Translations under genes and position numbers: made by a program | Shown: one piece after another, positions 23,309-33,410 of the stretch | Numbering within the stretch: the first letter of the stretch is position 1 | Layout of the letters: every line of letters begins with the position of its first letter | Assembly: GCA_963788285.1 (NCBI GenBank) | Contig: CAWBGB010000004.1 | Span: forward strand, 124,001 to 188,000 | Reading direction: 5' to 3' | Source: Alicyclobacillus_A sp963788285 | GTDB lineage: Bacteria > Bacillota > Bacilli > Alicyclobacillales > Alicyclobacillaceae | Length of the DNA: 64,000 bases | The notes under the pieces: model-generated | Databases searched by the model: none | The model's input: only the letters and a program-made list of their open reading frames with translations | What the model was told of the DNA's origin: nothing

Positions 23309-24880
23309 TTAATGCAGGAAGTGCCGCTGGTGCGTGAACACCATGGCAATACCGTGTTCGTCCGCTGCAGCGATACTATCCGCATCTTTGATGGAGCCGC
23401 CAGGCTGGATAATGGCCCGGATTCCCGCCGCCGCTGCTGTGTCGACGGTGTCCCGCATTGGGAAGAACGCGTCGGAGGCCAGGACCGCTTGTGCCGCTTT
23501 CTGTCCGGCTTGTTCAATCGCGATTTTTGCTGCTCCGACCCGGTTCATCTGCCCTGCACCAATGCCCACAGTCTGCTGTGCTGTCGCGAGGACGATGGCA
23601 TTGGACTTGACGTGTTTCACAATCAACCAAGCGAACTTGAGTGCATCCCACTCTGCTGCGGATGGAGCGCGCTTGGTGACCACGTCGAACGATGGCGGAG
23701 AAGCAAGATCAACTTCCTGCACTAACAAACCTCCGGAGACCCGGCGGAACAATACATCTCCAGGGCGCCACAGGGGCTCTTGCACGTCAATCTGCAACAG
23801 GCGCAGGTTCTTCTTCTTGGCGAACAACGCCAATGCCTCTTCTGAAAACCGCGGTGCAATGACGATTTCCAGGAACATCGACGTCAACCGCTCGGCCAGC
23901 GCCACGTCAATCTCTCGGTTGCAGGCGACGATGCCGCCAAAGATGGACACCGGATCCGCGTCGTAGGCTCGTTCGAATGCTTCCAGAGCCGTTTGACCGA
24001 GGCCGACGCCGCACGGATTCATGTGCTTGACAGCGACGACGGCAGAGGAGTGCAGATGGTCCAAGCTGCGCAAGATATTAATGGCGGCGTCCGCATCCTG
24101 GATGTTGTTGTACGACAGTTCTTTGCCCTGCAGTTGTCGAGCGCCCGCAATGGTCGCCGCAGACGCGTTGGGCTCAGCATAAAACTGTGCAGCCTGATGC
24201 GGATTTTCTCCGTAGCGAAGCGCCTGTTTCTTCACGTACGAAACCTCAAACCGCTCTGGCCATTCCACCGTATTCGATGCCTCTGCGGAAACGGAATCCA
24301 GCGAGTCGGCCAAATACCTCGAGATGGCCGCATCGTAGGCCGCCGTCGTGGCAAACACTTTTCGAGCCAGCGTCCGACGTTGCTCGTCTGTGAGCCCTTT
24401 CCCTGACACGAGGGCTGGACCAATCCAGGCGTAGTCGTCAGGATCCACCACAGGAATGCAGTACATATGGTTCTTGGCGGCGGATCGGAGCATGGACGGG
24501 CCGCCGATGTCAATCATTTCGATGGCTTCTGGAAACGTCACGCCCGGCTTCGCGATGGTCTCCTGAAACGGATACAGGTTCACGACGACCACATCGATGG
24601 GATCAATGCCGTGCGTCTGCATACTGTCCATGTGGCTCACGTTGTGGCGCAGTCCGAGAATGCCACCATGCACTTTTGGGTGCAGCGTCTTCACGCGGCC
24701 GTTCATCATCTCCGGAAAACCGGTGTAGTCTCCGACTTCCGTGACAGCCAACCCTGCGGATTTCAGGTGCGCCGCCGTTCCGCCTGTCGACAAAATGCCA
24801 TACCCCGCTTCCACAAGTTGCTCACAGAACGGAACGATGCCCCTCTTGTCATATACACTGACTAGTGCCCACTTCTGCAT
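23309..24880 (-). CDS. purH: Bifunctional AICAR transformylase / IMP cyclohydrolase
   Basis: 523 residues. Last two steps to IMP. IMP cyclohydrolase is at about 1-150 (YDKRGIVPFCEQL, ILSTGGTAAHL, GGPSMLRSAAKNH); AICAR formyltransferase is at about 200-523, with RYGENPHQAA, VAVKHMNPCGVG and SDAFFPMRDTVD. The start MQKWALVSVYDKRG follows GAGGGAG and lies 38 bp from the purN stop. Confidence 0.97.
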   Translation of the reverse strand: MQKWALVSVYDKRGIVPFCEQLVEAGYGILSTGGTAAHLKSAGLAVTEVGDYTGFPEMMNGRVKTLHPKVHGGILGLRHNVSHMDSMQTHGIDPIDVVVVNLYPFQETIAKPGVTFPEAIEMIDIGGPSMLRSAAKNHMYCIPVVDPDDYAWIGPALVSGKGLTDEQRRTLARKVFATTAAYDAAISRYLADSLDSVSAEASNTVEWPERFEVSYVKKQALRYGENPHQAAQFYAEPNASAATIAGARQLQGKELSYNNIQDADAAINILRSLDHLHSSAVVAVKHMNPCGVGLGQTALEAFERAYDADPVSIFGGIVACNREIDVALAERLTSMFLEIVIAPRFSEEALALFAKKKNLRLLQIDVQEPLWRPGDVLFRRVSGGLLVQEVDLASPPSFDVVTKRAPSAAEWDALKFAWLIVKHVKSNAIVLATAQQTVGIGAGQMNRVGAAKIAIEQAGQKAAQAVLASDAFFPMRDTVDTAAAAGIRAIIQPGGSIKDADSIAAADEHGIAMVFTHQRHFLH

Positions 24881-24918
24881 AACAGTTCCACTCCCTCTTG
24901 TCGTACCGGATCTACCTG

Positions 24919-25518
24919 TCACATTTGTCTGTCCAAAATCACTTGCGCGATAGTGGCTGGATACAACTCGTGTTCCACAGCATGTACACGTTCTAACAAT
25001 TCCGCTTCCGTCATGCCTGGCTCCACCGGAACCACCCGCTGTGCGACAATCGGACCGGTGTCAATCCCCTCGTCCACGTAGTGCACGGTCACGCCGGTTT
25101 CCGAGACATTTGCCGCCAACGCATCCTTCACCGCTGTCCGCCCCGGAAACGCGGGCAACAGCGACGGGTGAATGTTGAGAATTCGGTTCTTATACGCATT
25201 CAATAATGTGGGCCCGACCAATCGCATGTAACCTGCCAGTACAATCAACTCTACGTCATATTCCTTTAACGCACGCAGAATGTCCGCCTCATACGCGGCC
25301 TTGTCCGGATACGCCTTGACCTCGTTCGTGAAAACGGGAATGCCAGCCTGCCGCGCCCGGTCAACAGCCTGACAGTGCGGCTTGTCAGACACCACAAGCG
25401 CAATCTGAGCCGGCCATTCCCGGTGCACCTGTTCATAGTCCATGAGTGCCTGCAGGTTGGTGCCAGTACCAGAGACAAACACGCTGATTCGGCACTTTCC
25501 TCGAATCTGCCCAGGCAT
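24919..25518 (-). CDS. purN: Phosphoribosylglycinamide formyltransferase
   Basis: 199 residues. Transfers formyl from 10-formyl-THF to GAR. Shows VFVSGTGTNLQALMDY for the phosphate-binding loop, AGYMRLVGPTLL, RILNIHPSLLPAFPG with the catalytic Asn-His, and GVTVHYVDEGIDTGPI with the catalytic Asp. The ATG at 25518 has GGAGG seven bases upstream, whereas a GTG six bases further out is too near that site. The ribosome site overlaps the purM stop. Confidence 0.96.
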   Translation of the reverse strand: MPGQIRGKCRISVFVSGTGTNLQALMDYEQVHREWPAQIALVVSDKPHCQAVDRARQAGIPVFTNEVKAYPDKAAYEADILRALKEYDVELIVLAGYMRLVGPTLLNAYKNRILNIHPSLLPAFPGRTAVKDALAANVSETGVTVHYVDEGIDTGPIVAQRVVPVEPGMTEAELLERVHAVEHELYPATIAQVILDRQM

Positions 25519-25520
25519 CG

Positions 25521-26558
25521 TCACGCCTCCAGTAGAACCGATTGATCACCAGGGACAATTTCGCCAATGAGATAGGCTGGTTGTCCGCTGGCAGCGAGCA
25601 GGCGAATCGCTTCGTCGGCCTGCTGTGCGCTGACCACCAACACAAATCCAATCCCGAGGTTCCAAATCGTCGCCGCCTCTGCATAAGGAAGCCCGCTCTT
25701 CTCAAGCAGCCATTGGAATACACCTTGCAGCGGCCAGCGCTCTGGGTACAATTTTGCGGATACATGGCTGGGGAGGCAACGCGGCAGGTTTTCCGGCAAG
25801 CCACCGCCGGTAATGTGAGCCATCCCTTTCACCCCGATACCTGCGTCCAACAGTGCGTGCACCGGTTTTACGTAGATGGTGGTGGGGCGCAGCAATTCCT
25901 CGGCCACGGTACCGCGCCATCCCGGAACCACGTCGTTCCATTGCAAACCGTGTTCGGCAATCAGCTTTCGCACAAGGGAATATCCGTTCGAGTGCAGCCC
26001 GTTGCTGACCAGTCCCACGACGACATCGCCGGGCTGAATGTGTGTGCCATCCACAAGCTCGCTCCGATTCACAACCCCCACGGCTGTCCCGGCCAAATCG
26101 TACTCGCCAGGCCCGTACAGATCAGACATCTCCGCCGTCTCGCCGCCAATCAGTGCGCACCCGGCTTCCGCGCATCCATCCGCGACGCCCTTGACCACGG
26201 CTTCGGCGACATCCACGTCCAACCGGCTCACTGCGAGGTAATCTAGGAAGAACAGCGGTTCCGCGCCGCTGGTGAGAATGTCGTTAACGGACATGGCCAC
26301 GCAATCGATGCCGATCGTGTCGTGTCGCCCAGTGGCAAACGCCACTTTGATTTTGGTTCCGACTCCGTCGGTGCCGGAGACCAGAATCGGCTCCGGGTAT
26401 TTCTTTACATCGAGCGCGAATCCGCCGGAAAACCCACCAATACCGCCAATCACTTCTGCGCGGCGGGTACGCTCCGCCAGCCTCGCATATTTCTTGGCAG
26501 CTTCGTTTCCCTTGTCGATGTCCACCCCCGCCGACTGGTACGCCTGCTTTCCGCTCAT
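25521..26558 (-). CDS. purM: Phosphoribosylformylglycinamidine cyclo-ligase (AIR synthetase)
   Basis: 345 residues. Closes the imidazole ring. IGGFSGGFALD, SGTDGVGTKIKVAF, CVNDILTSGAEPLFFLDY-type SVNDILTSGAEPLFFLDYLA, and IGGETAEMSDLY mark the PurM/PurL fold. The start MSGKQAYQSAGVDID overlaps the purF stop (ATGA) and has GGGGG in front. Confidence 0.97.
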   Translation of the reverse strand: MSGKQAYQSAGVDIDKGNEAAKKYARLAERTRRAEVIGGIGGFSGGFALDVKKYPEPILVSGTDGVGTKIKVAFATGRHDTIGIDCVAMSVNDILTSGAEPLFFLDYLAVSRLDVDVAEAVVKGVADGCAEAGCALIGGETAEMSDLYGPGEYDLAGTAVGVVNRSELVDGTHIQPGDVVVGLVSNGLHSNGYSLVRKLIAEHGLQWNDVVPGWRGTVAEELLRPTTIYVKPVHALLDAGIGVKGMAHITGGGLPENLPRCLPSHVSAKLYPERWPLQGVFQWLLEKSGLPYAEAATIWNLGIGFVLVVSAQQADEAIRLLAASGQPAYLIGEIVPGDQSVLLEA

Positions 26559-28009
26559 CGGACAACCCCCTGCACTCGTTGCTCGTTTTGAAGCTTGTTC
26601 ACTTCGTACACTTCCGTGGGATAGCGACCTGTAAAGCATGCGTTGCAGAACGGATACCGGTCGCCTGCCTTGAACCCAAACGCCGACATAAGTTCCTCCA
26701 CCGTCAGAAATTCGAGCGAGTCCGCACCGATTTCCTGGCAGATTTCGTCGACCGAATGCGTGTTGGCAATTAGCTGTCCTTTGGACGACGTGTCAATGCC
26801 GTAGTGGCACGAGTTTTTATACGGTGGACTCGAGATGCGAACGTGCACTTCCCGCGCGCCCGCGTTCCGGAGCAAGCTGACAATCCGGCGACTCGTCGTG
26901 CCGCGCACGATGGAGTCGTCAATCAAGATGACTCGCTTTCCGTCAACCACACTCCGCACCGCGTTGAGCTTCAATCGAACGCCGGATTGTCGCAGCTCAT
27001 CGGACGGTTGAATGAACGTCCGCGCGATGTACTTGTTTTTCACAAGCCCCATCTCCAGCGGAATGCCGCTCTGCTCCGCATAGCCAGAAGCCGCTGAGAT
27101 GCTCGAGTCCGGGACGCCGATGACGATGTCGCCGTCGGCCGGATACTTCTCGGCGAGGATGCGCCCGAGTCGTTTCCGCACCGAGTGCACGTTCCACCCG
27201 TCGATGTCGCTGTCTGGCCGCGCAAAGTAGATGTGCTCAAACGTGCACATCGCCCTCTGTGTCTCATGTGCGGCGGGGTATGACGTTAACCCACGGCTGT
27301 CAATGACCAATGTCTCTCCCGGTTCGACATCGCGCACGAACGTAGCGCCAATAGTCTCAAACGCGCACGACTCGGACGACAGCACGTATGCGTCGCCGAG
27401 CCGACCGAGCGCAAGGGGGCGAAGTCCGAACGGATCGCGCACAGCGATGAGTTGATGGTCGGACAGGAACAGGTACGCATAGCCGCCCTTGATGACGCGC
27501 AGGCTGTCCTGCACGTTTTCGAGCAGCGTCGGATAGCCGGCCCGCGCAATGAGATGTGCGACCACTTCCGAGTCACTCGTCGACTGAAACAGGCTCCCTT
27601 GACGTTCCAGCAACACGCGCAGCGCATGTGCGTTCACCAGGTTTCCGTTGTGCGCCACGGCCAGGTTCCCCTGATGCGTGGTGAACGTCATCGGTTGCGC
27701 GTTCTGCAGCGTGTTGGATCCCGCCGTCGAGTACCGAACGTGGCCAATCGCCGCGTGCCCCAACAGCTCCGACACCTGCCCTTTGGCAAATACGTCCGTC
27801 AACAACCCAAGTCCCCGGTGGCTGTACATCCGCTCGCCGTCCACAGACGCAATGCCTGCCGCTTCCTGACCTCGGTGCTGCAGTGCAAACAGCGCATAGT
27901 AGGTGAGTTCCGCAGCCCGGTCGTGGCCGTATATCGCAAACACGCCGCACTCTTCTTTCGGCTTGTCGTCCGCGAGGCATTCGCCCTCGCCGTATTCTCG
28001 CAGTGGCAT
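26555..28009 (-). CDS. purF: Glutamine-PRPP amidotransferase
   Basis: 484 residues. First committed step of purine synthesis. Nucleophile Cys21 in KEECGVFAIYGH implies a 20-residue propeptide that is removed, as in B. subtilis (11 residues there). The glutaminase is at 21-250 and the phosphoribosyltransferase at 260-460, with VILIDDSIVRGTTSRRI as the PRPP loop. Cysteines in the C-terminal part (CHYGID, FCNACFTGRY) suit the 4Fe-4S cluster of the Bacillus type. The ATG at 28009 follows GGGGGAG. Confidence 0.97.
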   Translation of the reverse strand: MPLREYGEGECLADDKPKEECGVFAIYGHDRAAELTYYALFALQHRGQEAAGIASVDGERMYSHRGLGLLTDVFAKGQVSELLGHAAIGHVRYSTAGSNTLQNAQPMTFTTHQGNLAVAHNGNLVNAHALRVLLERQGSLFQSTSDSEVVAHLIARAGYPTLLENVQDSLRVIKGGYAYLFLSDHQLIAVRDPFGLRPLALGRLGDAYVLSSESCAFETIGATFVRDVEPGETLVIDSRGLTSYPAAHETQRAMCTFEHIYFARPDSDIDGWNVHSVRKRLGRILAEKYPADGDIVIGVPDSSISAASGYAEQSGIPLEMGLVKNKYIARTFIQPSDELRQSGVRLKLNAVRSVVDGKRVILIDDSIVRGTTSRRIVSLLRNAGAREVHVRISSPPYKNSCHYGIDTSSKGQLIANTHSVDEICQEIGADSLEFLTVEELMSAFGFKAGDRYPFCNACFTGRYPTEVYEVNKLQNEQRVQGVVR

Positions 28010-28063
28010 GTCTTTGCTCCCCCTTCGCTGTGCCAAACGCGCGTAGTACCAAAAATGCACACT

Positions 28064-30308
28064 TTAACCCGCTTGTGAGACGGGCCTATCCATCGCCTCT
28101 TGTAGCGTCTTCCTGTAGACGTCTTTCAATTCAGCGACCGACACCTCGAGCCACGGTCCGCGCTCATCTCGTACGGTCAGGGTCAATCCGCCCGTGACGC
28201 CAAGCACCACGGCCGGGACACCAAGTCCCTCAGCCTCCTGCAGAACCCGTTCCACATCCTCTGCTCGCACTTCCAAACAAATGCGGCTCTGCGCCTCGGA
28301 AAACAGCCAACCCAAGCGGCGGTGCGCATCGTCTCGTGCCTCTGCCACCTGAACCTGTAGACCCATACCTCCATCGATGCACATCTCGGCCAGCGCCACC
28401 GCCAATCCGCCTTCACTGACGTCGTGTGCCGACCGCACCAGGCGCTTCCGAATCAGCATGTGCACCAGGCGCTGTACGCGCACTTCCTCGTCGAGGTCGA
28501 ACCGTGGCGCATCACCAGCCGCCTGGCCCGCTTGTTGCTGCCAGAACAGCGAGCCGTCCAGTGCATCGTCGTCGGTGCCAATCAGGATGACTACCGAGCC
28601 GGTCTGCCGGAAGCAACTCGGCGTCACATACCGCTCATCCTCCACGACGCCGACAGCGCCAATGACGGGGGTCGGGAAGATGTCCTTGCCGCGGCTCTCG
28701 TTGTAGAGGCTGACGTTGCCGCTGACGACGGGGGTGTCCAAGGCGAGACACGCCTCGCTCATGCCTGCGGTGGCTTCTGCGAACTGGTACATGATTTCGG
28801 GTTTCTCCGGATTCCCGAAGTTCAGACAGTTGGTGATCGCCAGCGGCGTTCCGCCCGTGCACACGATGTTGCGCGCTGCCTCTGCCACCGCGATGGCACC
28901 CCCCTTGCGCGGATTAAGGTAGACGTAGCGCCCGTTTCCGTCGCAAGTAAGCGCGACGGCCCTGTCCGTACCCGGAACGTGCACGACAGCCGCGTCGCTG
29001 CCCGGCCCGACCCGAGTCGCGGCCTTCACCGTGGTGTCGTACTGGCGGTAAATCCAGCGCTTGTCGGCGATGGACGGATGCCCCAGCAGTCCGAGCAGCG
29101 CGTCCTTCGAGATCGAGATCCGTGTTTGGAAGCGAGATGTCCTTGGCCGGTGCCTCTGTTGGAGCTGCCACAGGTCTGTCGTAGACGGGCGCTTCGTCGA
29201 CCAACAGCTTCACTGGTACCTCAGCGACTTGCTCGCCGTGGAACCAGAGCCGCAGCATGCCGTCGTCCGTGACTCTGCCGATTTCACCAATCTGCAGTCC
29301 CCACTTGGCCAGAATGTCAAACGCGAGTTGTTCCTTCCCTTTCTCCATCACCACGAGCATCCGTTCCTGCGATTCGGACAGCATCATCTCGTACGGCGTC
29401 ATGCCGCTCTCGCGAACGGGTACCTTGTCCAGGAACAGTTCAATACCGCCGCCTGCGCGACTCGCCATTTCTGCGGAGGAAGACGTCAGACCAGCAGCGC
29501 CCATGTCCTGAATGCCGACGACGGCCCCCGTTTCGATGAGCTCAAGGCAGGCTTCCATCAGGAGTTTGCCAAGGAACGGATCTCCCACTTGGACCGCGGA
29601 GCGCTCTTTCTCGTGCGGATCTTCGGCGGAAGCAAACGTCGCCCCGTGAATGCCATCTCGTCCCGTGCGCGATCCGACCACAAACACAGGGTTCCCTACA
29701 CCGGACGCCGTCCCTTTGACAATCTTGTCTGCGGGCAGCACACCCACGCACATGGCGTTTACCAGCGGGTTGTCGCGGTACATGTCGTCGAAGACCGCCT
29801 CGCCACCCACGGTCGGAATCCCGACACAGTTCCCATACCCACCGATGCCGGCCACCACGTTGCCGAAGAGGTAGCGCGTGTGGGCGTCGTCGAGGCTTCC
29901 AAATCGCAAGCTGTTCAGAAACGCAATCGGCCGTGCGCCCATCGTGAAAATGTCTCGCAGGATGCCGCCGACGCCAGTGGCTGCGCCCTGATACGGCTCG
30001 ATGGCGGATGGGTGATTGTGGCTCTCTATTTTGAAGGCGATGCCAATGCCATCTCCAATATCCACAACCCCAGCGTTCTCGCCAGGGCCTTGGAGAACTT
30101 GTGGCCCACGGGTCGGGAACTGTTTGAGATAGCGACGCGAGCTTTTATAGCTGCAGTGTTCAGACCACAGAACACCAAACAGCCCAGTCTCCACGTAGTT
30201 CGGCAGGCGCCCGAGGCGGGCGACGACCATTTCGTATTCGCTGTCCGTCAAGCCCATTTGTCGGTAGATCTGGTTGTCGCGAATTTGCTCTGCTGTCGGT
30301 TCAACCAA
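28064..30308 (-). CDS. purL: FGAM synthase, PurL subunit (one frameshift)
   Basis: Small-type PurL, about 748 codons. It makes FGAM with PurS and PurQ. The first frame reads TEQIRDNQIYRQMGLTDSEYE-like residues, LWSEHCSYKSS, VDIGDGIGIAFKIESHNHPS and GMTPYEMMLSESQERML. Near 29110 the frame shifts by one, after which DALLGLLGHPSIADKRW and KAATRVGPGSDAAVV continue to the stop at 28064. The start is TTG after GGAGG at nine bases, overlapping the purQ stop by eight. An intact operon around it suggests a sequence error. Confidence 0.94.
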
Positions 30309-30981
30309 CGTGGATTGCCTCCTTTGCGTAGCGGCGCATGGAAGCGAACAAGTGCAGTCCATCTTCCGAGCCCATCCAGTTCGCCACCGCCCGCTCGGGG
30401 TGTGGCATCATACCCAGCACGTTCCCGCGCTCATTCAAAATTCCCGCAATGTTGCGTACAGAACCGTTCGGGTTGGTTTCGTATTCGAACGCAATGCGGT
30501 GATTGCGCTCCAATTCGAGCAGTGTCTGTTCGTCCGCAAAGTACCGCCCTTCACCATGAGCAATCGGGACAGACAGGATTTGCCCGACCTCATAACCTGC
30601 GGTGAATGGGGATGTGTTGTTGCGAACCGTGAGTCGAACCATTTCGCAGCGAAACTGCAGGTTATCGTTGCGAAGCAACGCGCCCGGCAGCAGGCCAGCT
30701 TCGGTCAAGACCTGAAATCCGTTGCAGATGCCGATGACCAGCTTGCCCTGCGCAGCCGCCTCCTGAACCCCTTGCATCGCCGGTGAAAAACGGGCGATGG
30801 CGCCGCTGCGCAGGTAATCGCCGTAAGAGAATCCACCTGGCAACACGATAGCATCGTATTTGCTGAGATCCCGCTCTAGATGCCAGACCTTATCCACGGG
30901 GTCATCACCCAGTTTGCGAATCGCAGCCACAGCGTCCTCGTCACAATTGGATCCCGGAAACACCACGACCGCCCACTTCAT
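30301..30981 (-). CDS. purQ: FGAM synthase, glutaminase subunit
   Basis: 226 residues. Class I glutamine amidotransferase that feeds ammonia to PurL. FPGSNCDEDA at the N-terminus, LPGGFSYGDYLRSGAI, nucleophile Cys in VIGICNGFQVL, and the His-Glu pair in GMMPHPERAV. Its ATG overlaps the purS stop (ATGA). Confidence 0.97.
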   Translation of the reverse strand: MKWAVVVFPGSNCDEDAVAAIRKLGDDPVDKVWHLERDLSKYDAIVLPGGFSYGDYLRSGAIARFSPAMQGVQEAAAQGKLVIGICNGFQVLTEAGLLPGALLRNDNLQFRCEMVRLTVRNNTSPFTAGYEVGQILSVPIAHGEGRYFADEQTLLELERNHRIAFEYETNPNGSVRNIAGILNERGNVLGMMPHPERAVANWMGSEDGLHLFASMRRYAKEAIHVG

Positions 30982-31250
30982 ACCGCAGCCTCCGCAGTCC
31001 GTTCCTGGATTGTGAACGAGTACGTCTCGATGACAAGATTGCAGAGTACAGTCTGGCACATGACGTCGACCTTTGCCCGGGCGGCAGCCTCGTCTTCTGC
31101 TTGTACCGTCAACGACAAGTTTTTACCAACCCGCACATTGGACACGCCTTCGTGTCCAAGTGCCGCCAATGCCTGCTCAACGGCGTTTCCTTGTGGATCA
31201 AACACGCTTGGCTTCAGCCACACCTTCACTTCCACGTCCCATACCTTCAT
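30978..31250 (-). CDS. purS: FGAM synthase, PurS subunit
   Basis: 90 residues. Small ferredoxin-like subunit that bridges PurL and PurQ. Typical features are VKVWLKPSVFDPQGNAVEQAL and VGKNLSLTV. The start has GGAGGTACGGGT upstream and overlaps the purC stop. Confidence 0.96.
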   Translation of the reverse strand: MKVWDVEVKVWLKPSVFDPQGNAVEQALAALGHEGVSNVRVGKNLSLTVQAEDEAAARAKVDVMCQTVLCNLVIETYSFTIQERTAEAAV

Positions 31251-31969
31251 ACCCGTACCTCCTCTGTCACGCGTCGAAAAATTTCCTGATACGCTTCCTC
31301 CACGCCGCCGAGGTCGCGGCGGAAGCGGTCCTTATCCAACTTTTCTTGGGTATTGGCATCCCAGAACCGGCAGGTGTCCGGTGAGATCTCGTCCGCCAAC
31401 ACAATCTTTCCGTCCGGAAGACGGCCGAACTCGAGCTTGAAATCCACAAGAATCACGCCTCGTGTACGGAAGAAGTCTTGCAAAACGTCGTTCACTCGAA
31501 GCGCGAGTCGGCGCACCACGGCGAGGTCCCCTTGGCTGGCCCAACCGAGGACTGTGATGTGATCTTCGGTGACCATTGGATCCCCTAACGCGTCGTCTTT
31601 GTAGTAAAACTCGACGATGGGGCGCTGCAGGGGCGTGCCTTCGACCAGACCGAGCCGCTTGGCCATGCTCCCGGCGGCAAGGTTTCGCACAACGACTTCG
31701 ACCGGGATGATGTCCACAGATTTGACTAGCGTCTCGACCTCCGACAGTTCCTTGACAAAGTGCGTTGGGACGCCGTGTTGCTCAAGGATTGCAAACAACC
31801 GGTTGCTCATCTGGTTGTTGATGCAGCCTTTCCCGCGGATTTGCCCGCGTTTCTCGCCGTTGAACGCGGTAGCGTCGTCCTTGTACTCAACGATGTACAA
31901 GTCTGGCACATCTGCCGCGTAAACCTTTTTCGCTTTTCCCTCGTAGACGAGATGTCCTTTACCAGTCAA
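31247..31969 (-). CDS. purC: SAICAR synthase
   Basis: 240 residues. Condenses CAIR with aspartate. YEGKAKKVY, YKDDATAFNGEKRGQI, EVVVRNLAAGS, VDFKLEFGRLPDGKIVLADEISPDTCRFWD. Start choice: TTG at 31969 has GGAG eight bases upstream; a GTG three codons earlier lies on that site and is less likely. Confidence 0.96.
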   Translation of the reverse strand: MTGKGHLVYEGKAKKVYAADVPDLYIVEYKDDATAFNGEKRGQIRGKGCINNQMSNRLFAILEQHGVPTHFVKELSEVETLVKSVDIIPVEVVVRNLAAGSMAKRLGLVEGTPLQRPIVEFYYKDDALGDPMVTEDHITVLGWASQGDLAVVRRLALRVNDVLQDFFRTRGVILVDFKLEFGRLPDGKIVLADEISPDTCRFWDANTQEKLDKDRFRRDLGGVEEAYQEIFRRVTEEVRV

Positions 31970-32075
31970 TGTGGTCACTCCGTTCTTTTCCTAGCGTGGG
32001 CGGAATCAAATCGGCCCCCAATGACGGTGCGTTTTGGGCGTTTGCGTCACTGGGGGCCGCCACATCAAACAACCT

Positions 32076-33368
32076 CTATAAGCCGAGGCGTTCAAAGATG
32101 GTGTCGACGTGCTTCAAATGCCAACTCGGGTCGAAGCACGCGTCTAGTTCTTGTTCACTCAGGTTCTCCTTGACGAGCGGAGCTTCCTTGATGATGTCGC
32201 GGAAGGGGCGCTCCTCCTCCCAGGCCCGCATCGCGCACGGTTGGACGGTGTCATACGCGACTTCGCGAGCGATGCCCTTGTCAATCAGCGCAGTCAAAAC
32301 GCGCTGACTGTAGGTGAGGCCATAGGTCCGTTCCATGTTGCGCTTCATGTTTTCGGGATAGACGTTGAGGTCGCGCAAAATGCGGTTCATCCGATTCAGC
32401 AAGTAGTCCACAAGAATGGTGGCGTCGGGAATAATGACGCGCTCCACGGACGAATGGCTGATGTCGCGCTCGTGCCAGAGGGGTACGTCTTCCAGCGCCG
32501 GGATGACGTAGCCGCGAAGTACCCGCGCCAATCCGCTGATCTGCTCACACGAGACAGGGTTGCGCTTGTGCGGCATCGCCGACGAGCCTTTTTGCCCCTT
32601 GTAGAACGGTTCTTCCAACTCGCGGATTTCGGATTTTTGAAGGCCGCGAATTTCCGTCGCAATCTTGTCCAGGGTGGTCCCGATGAGGCTCAAGGTAAAC
32701 ACAAACTCTGCATGCCGGTCGCGTTGCAGCGTCTGCGTGCTGATGGGCGCTGGCTTGAGACCCAGTTTCTCGCAGACGTATTGTTCGACCTTGGGATGGA
32801 CGTTCGCGTACGTACCGACCGCGCCAGAAATCTTGCCATACCGCATGCGCTCAGCAGCCGCGTCAAAGCGTTCGAGATTCCGCACCATTTCGGCGTACCA
32901 AAGCGCAACCTTTAACCCGAAAGTCGTAGGCTCTGCGTGCACGCCGTGCGTACGGCCCATCATCACGGTGTACTTGTGCTTCGCAGCCAGTGTCTTCAGA
33001 GTGTCCAGCAGTTGACCGATGTCGTCGCGCAGGATGGCAACCGCCTTCTGAATCTGCGCCGACAGAGCGGTATCGACCACGTCCGTCGATGTCAGGCCAT
33101 AGTGCACCCACTTGCGCTCAGGCCCCAACGACTCCGATACGGCCCGGGTGAACGCCACCACGTCGTGCCGGGTTTCCTGTTCAATCTCGAGGACCCGATT
33201 CACGTCGAAAGCGGCCTTTTCCCGGATTTTTGCGACGTCTTCCGCAGGTATGACACCGAGGTCCGCCCACGCTTCGCACGCCAAGATCTCCACTTGAAGC
33301 CACCAGTGATACCGTTGTTCTAGCGTCCACAAGTTCGCCATTTCCGGGCGAGAATACCTATCAATCAC
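32076..33368 (-). CDS. purB: Adenylosuccinate lyase
   Basis: 430 residues. Acts twice: SAICAR to AICAR and adenylosuccinate to AMP. Fumarase/aspartase superfamily, with MGRTHGVHAEPTTFG (catalytic His), GLTSTDVVDTALS, and the signature GSSAMPHKRNPVSCEQ containing the catalytic Ser. Starts at GTG (VIDRYSRPEM) seven bases after GGAGGA. It follows purK with a 42-bp gap. Confidence 0.97.
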   Translation of the reverse strand: MIDRYSRPEMANLWTLEQRYHWWLQVEILACEAWADLGVIPAEDVAKIREKAAFDVNRVLEIEQETRHDVVAFTRAVSESLGPERKWVHYGLTSTDVVDTALSAQIQKAVAILRDDIGQLLDTLKTLAAKHKYTVMMGRTHGVHAEPTTFGLKVALWYAEMVRNLERFDAAAERMRYGKISGAVGTYANVHPKVEQYVCEKLGLKPAPISTQTLQRDRHAEFVFTLSLIGTTLDKIATEIRGLQKSEIRELEEPFYKGQKGSSAMPHKRNPVSCEQISGLARVLRGYVIPALEDVPLWHERDISHSSVERVIIPDATILVDYLLNRMNRILRDLNVYPENMKRNMERTYGLTYSQRVLTALIDKGIAREVAYDTVQPCAMRAWEEERPFRDIIKEAPLVKENLSEQELDACFDPSWHLKHVDTIFERLGL

Positions 33369-33410
33369 GACGGTTCCTCCATCCGATGTCAATTTGTTCC
33401 GCCGATAAGT

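Noticed and set aside
29061..30605. 514-codon plus-strand ORF opposite purL
   Set aside because: Antisense shadow of a clearly recognised gene in a compact operon.
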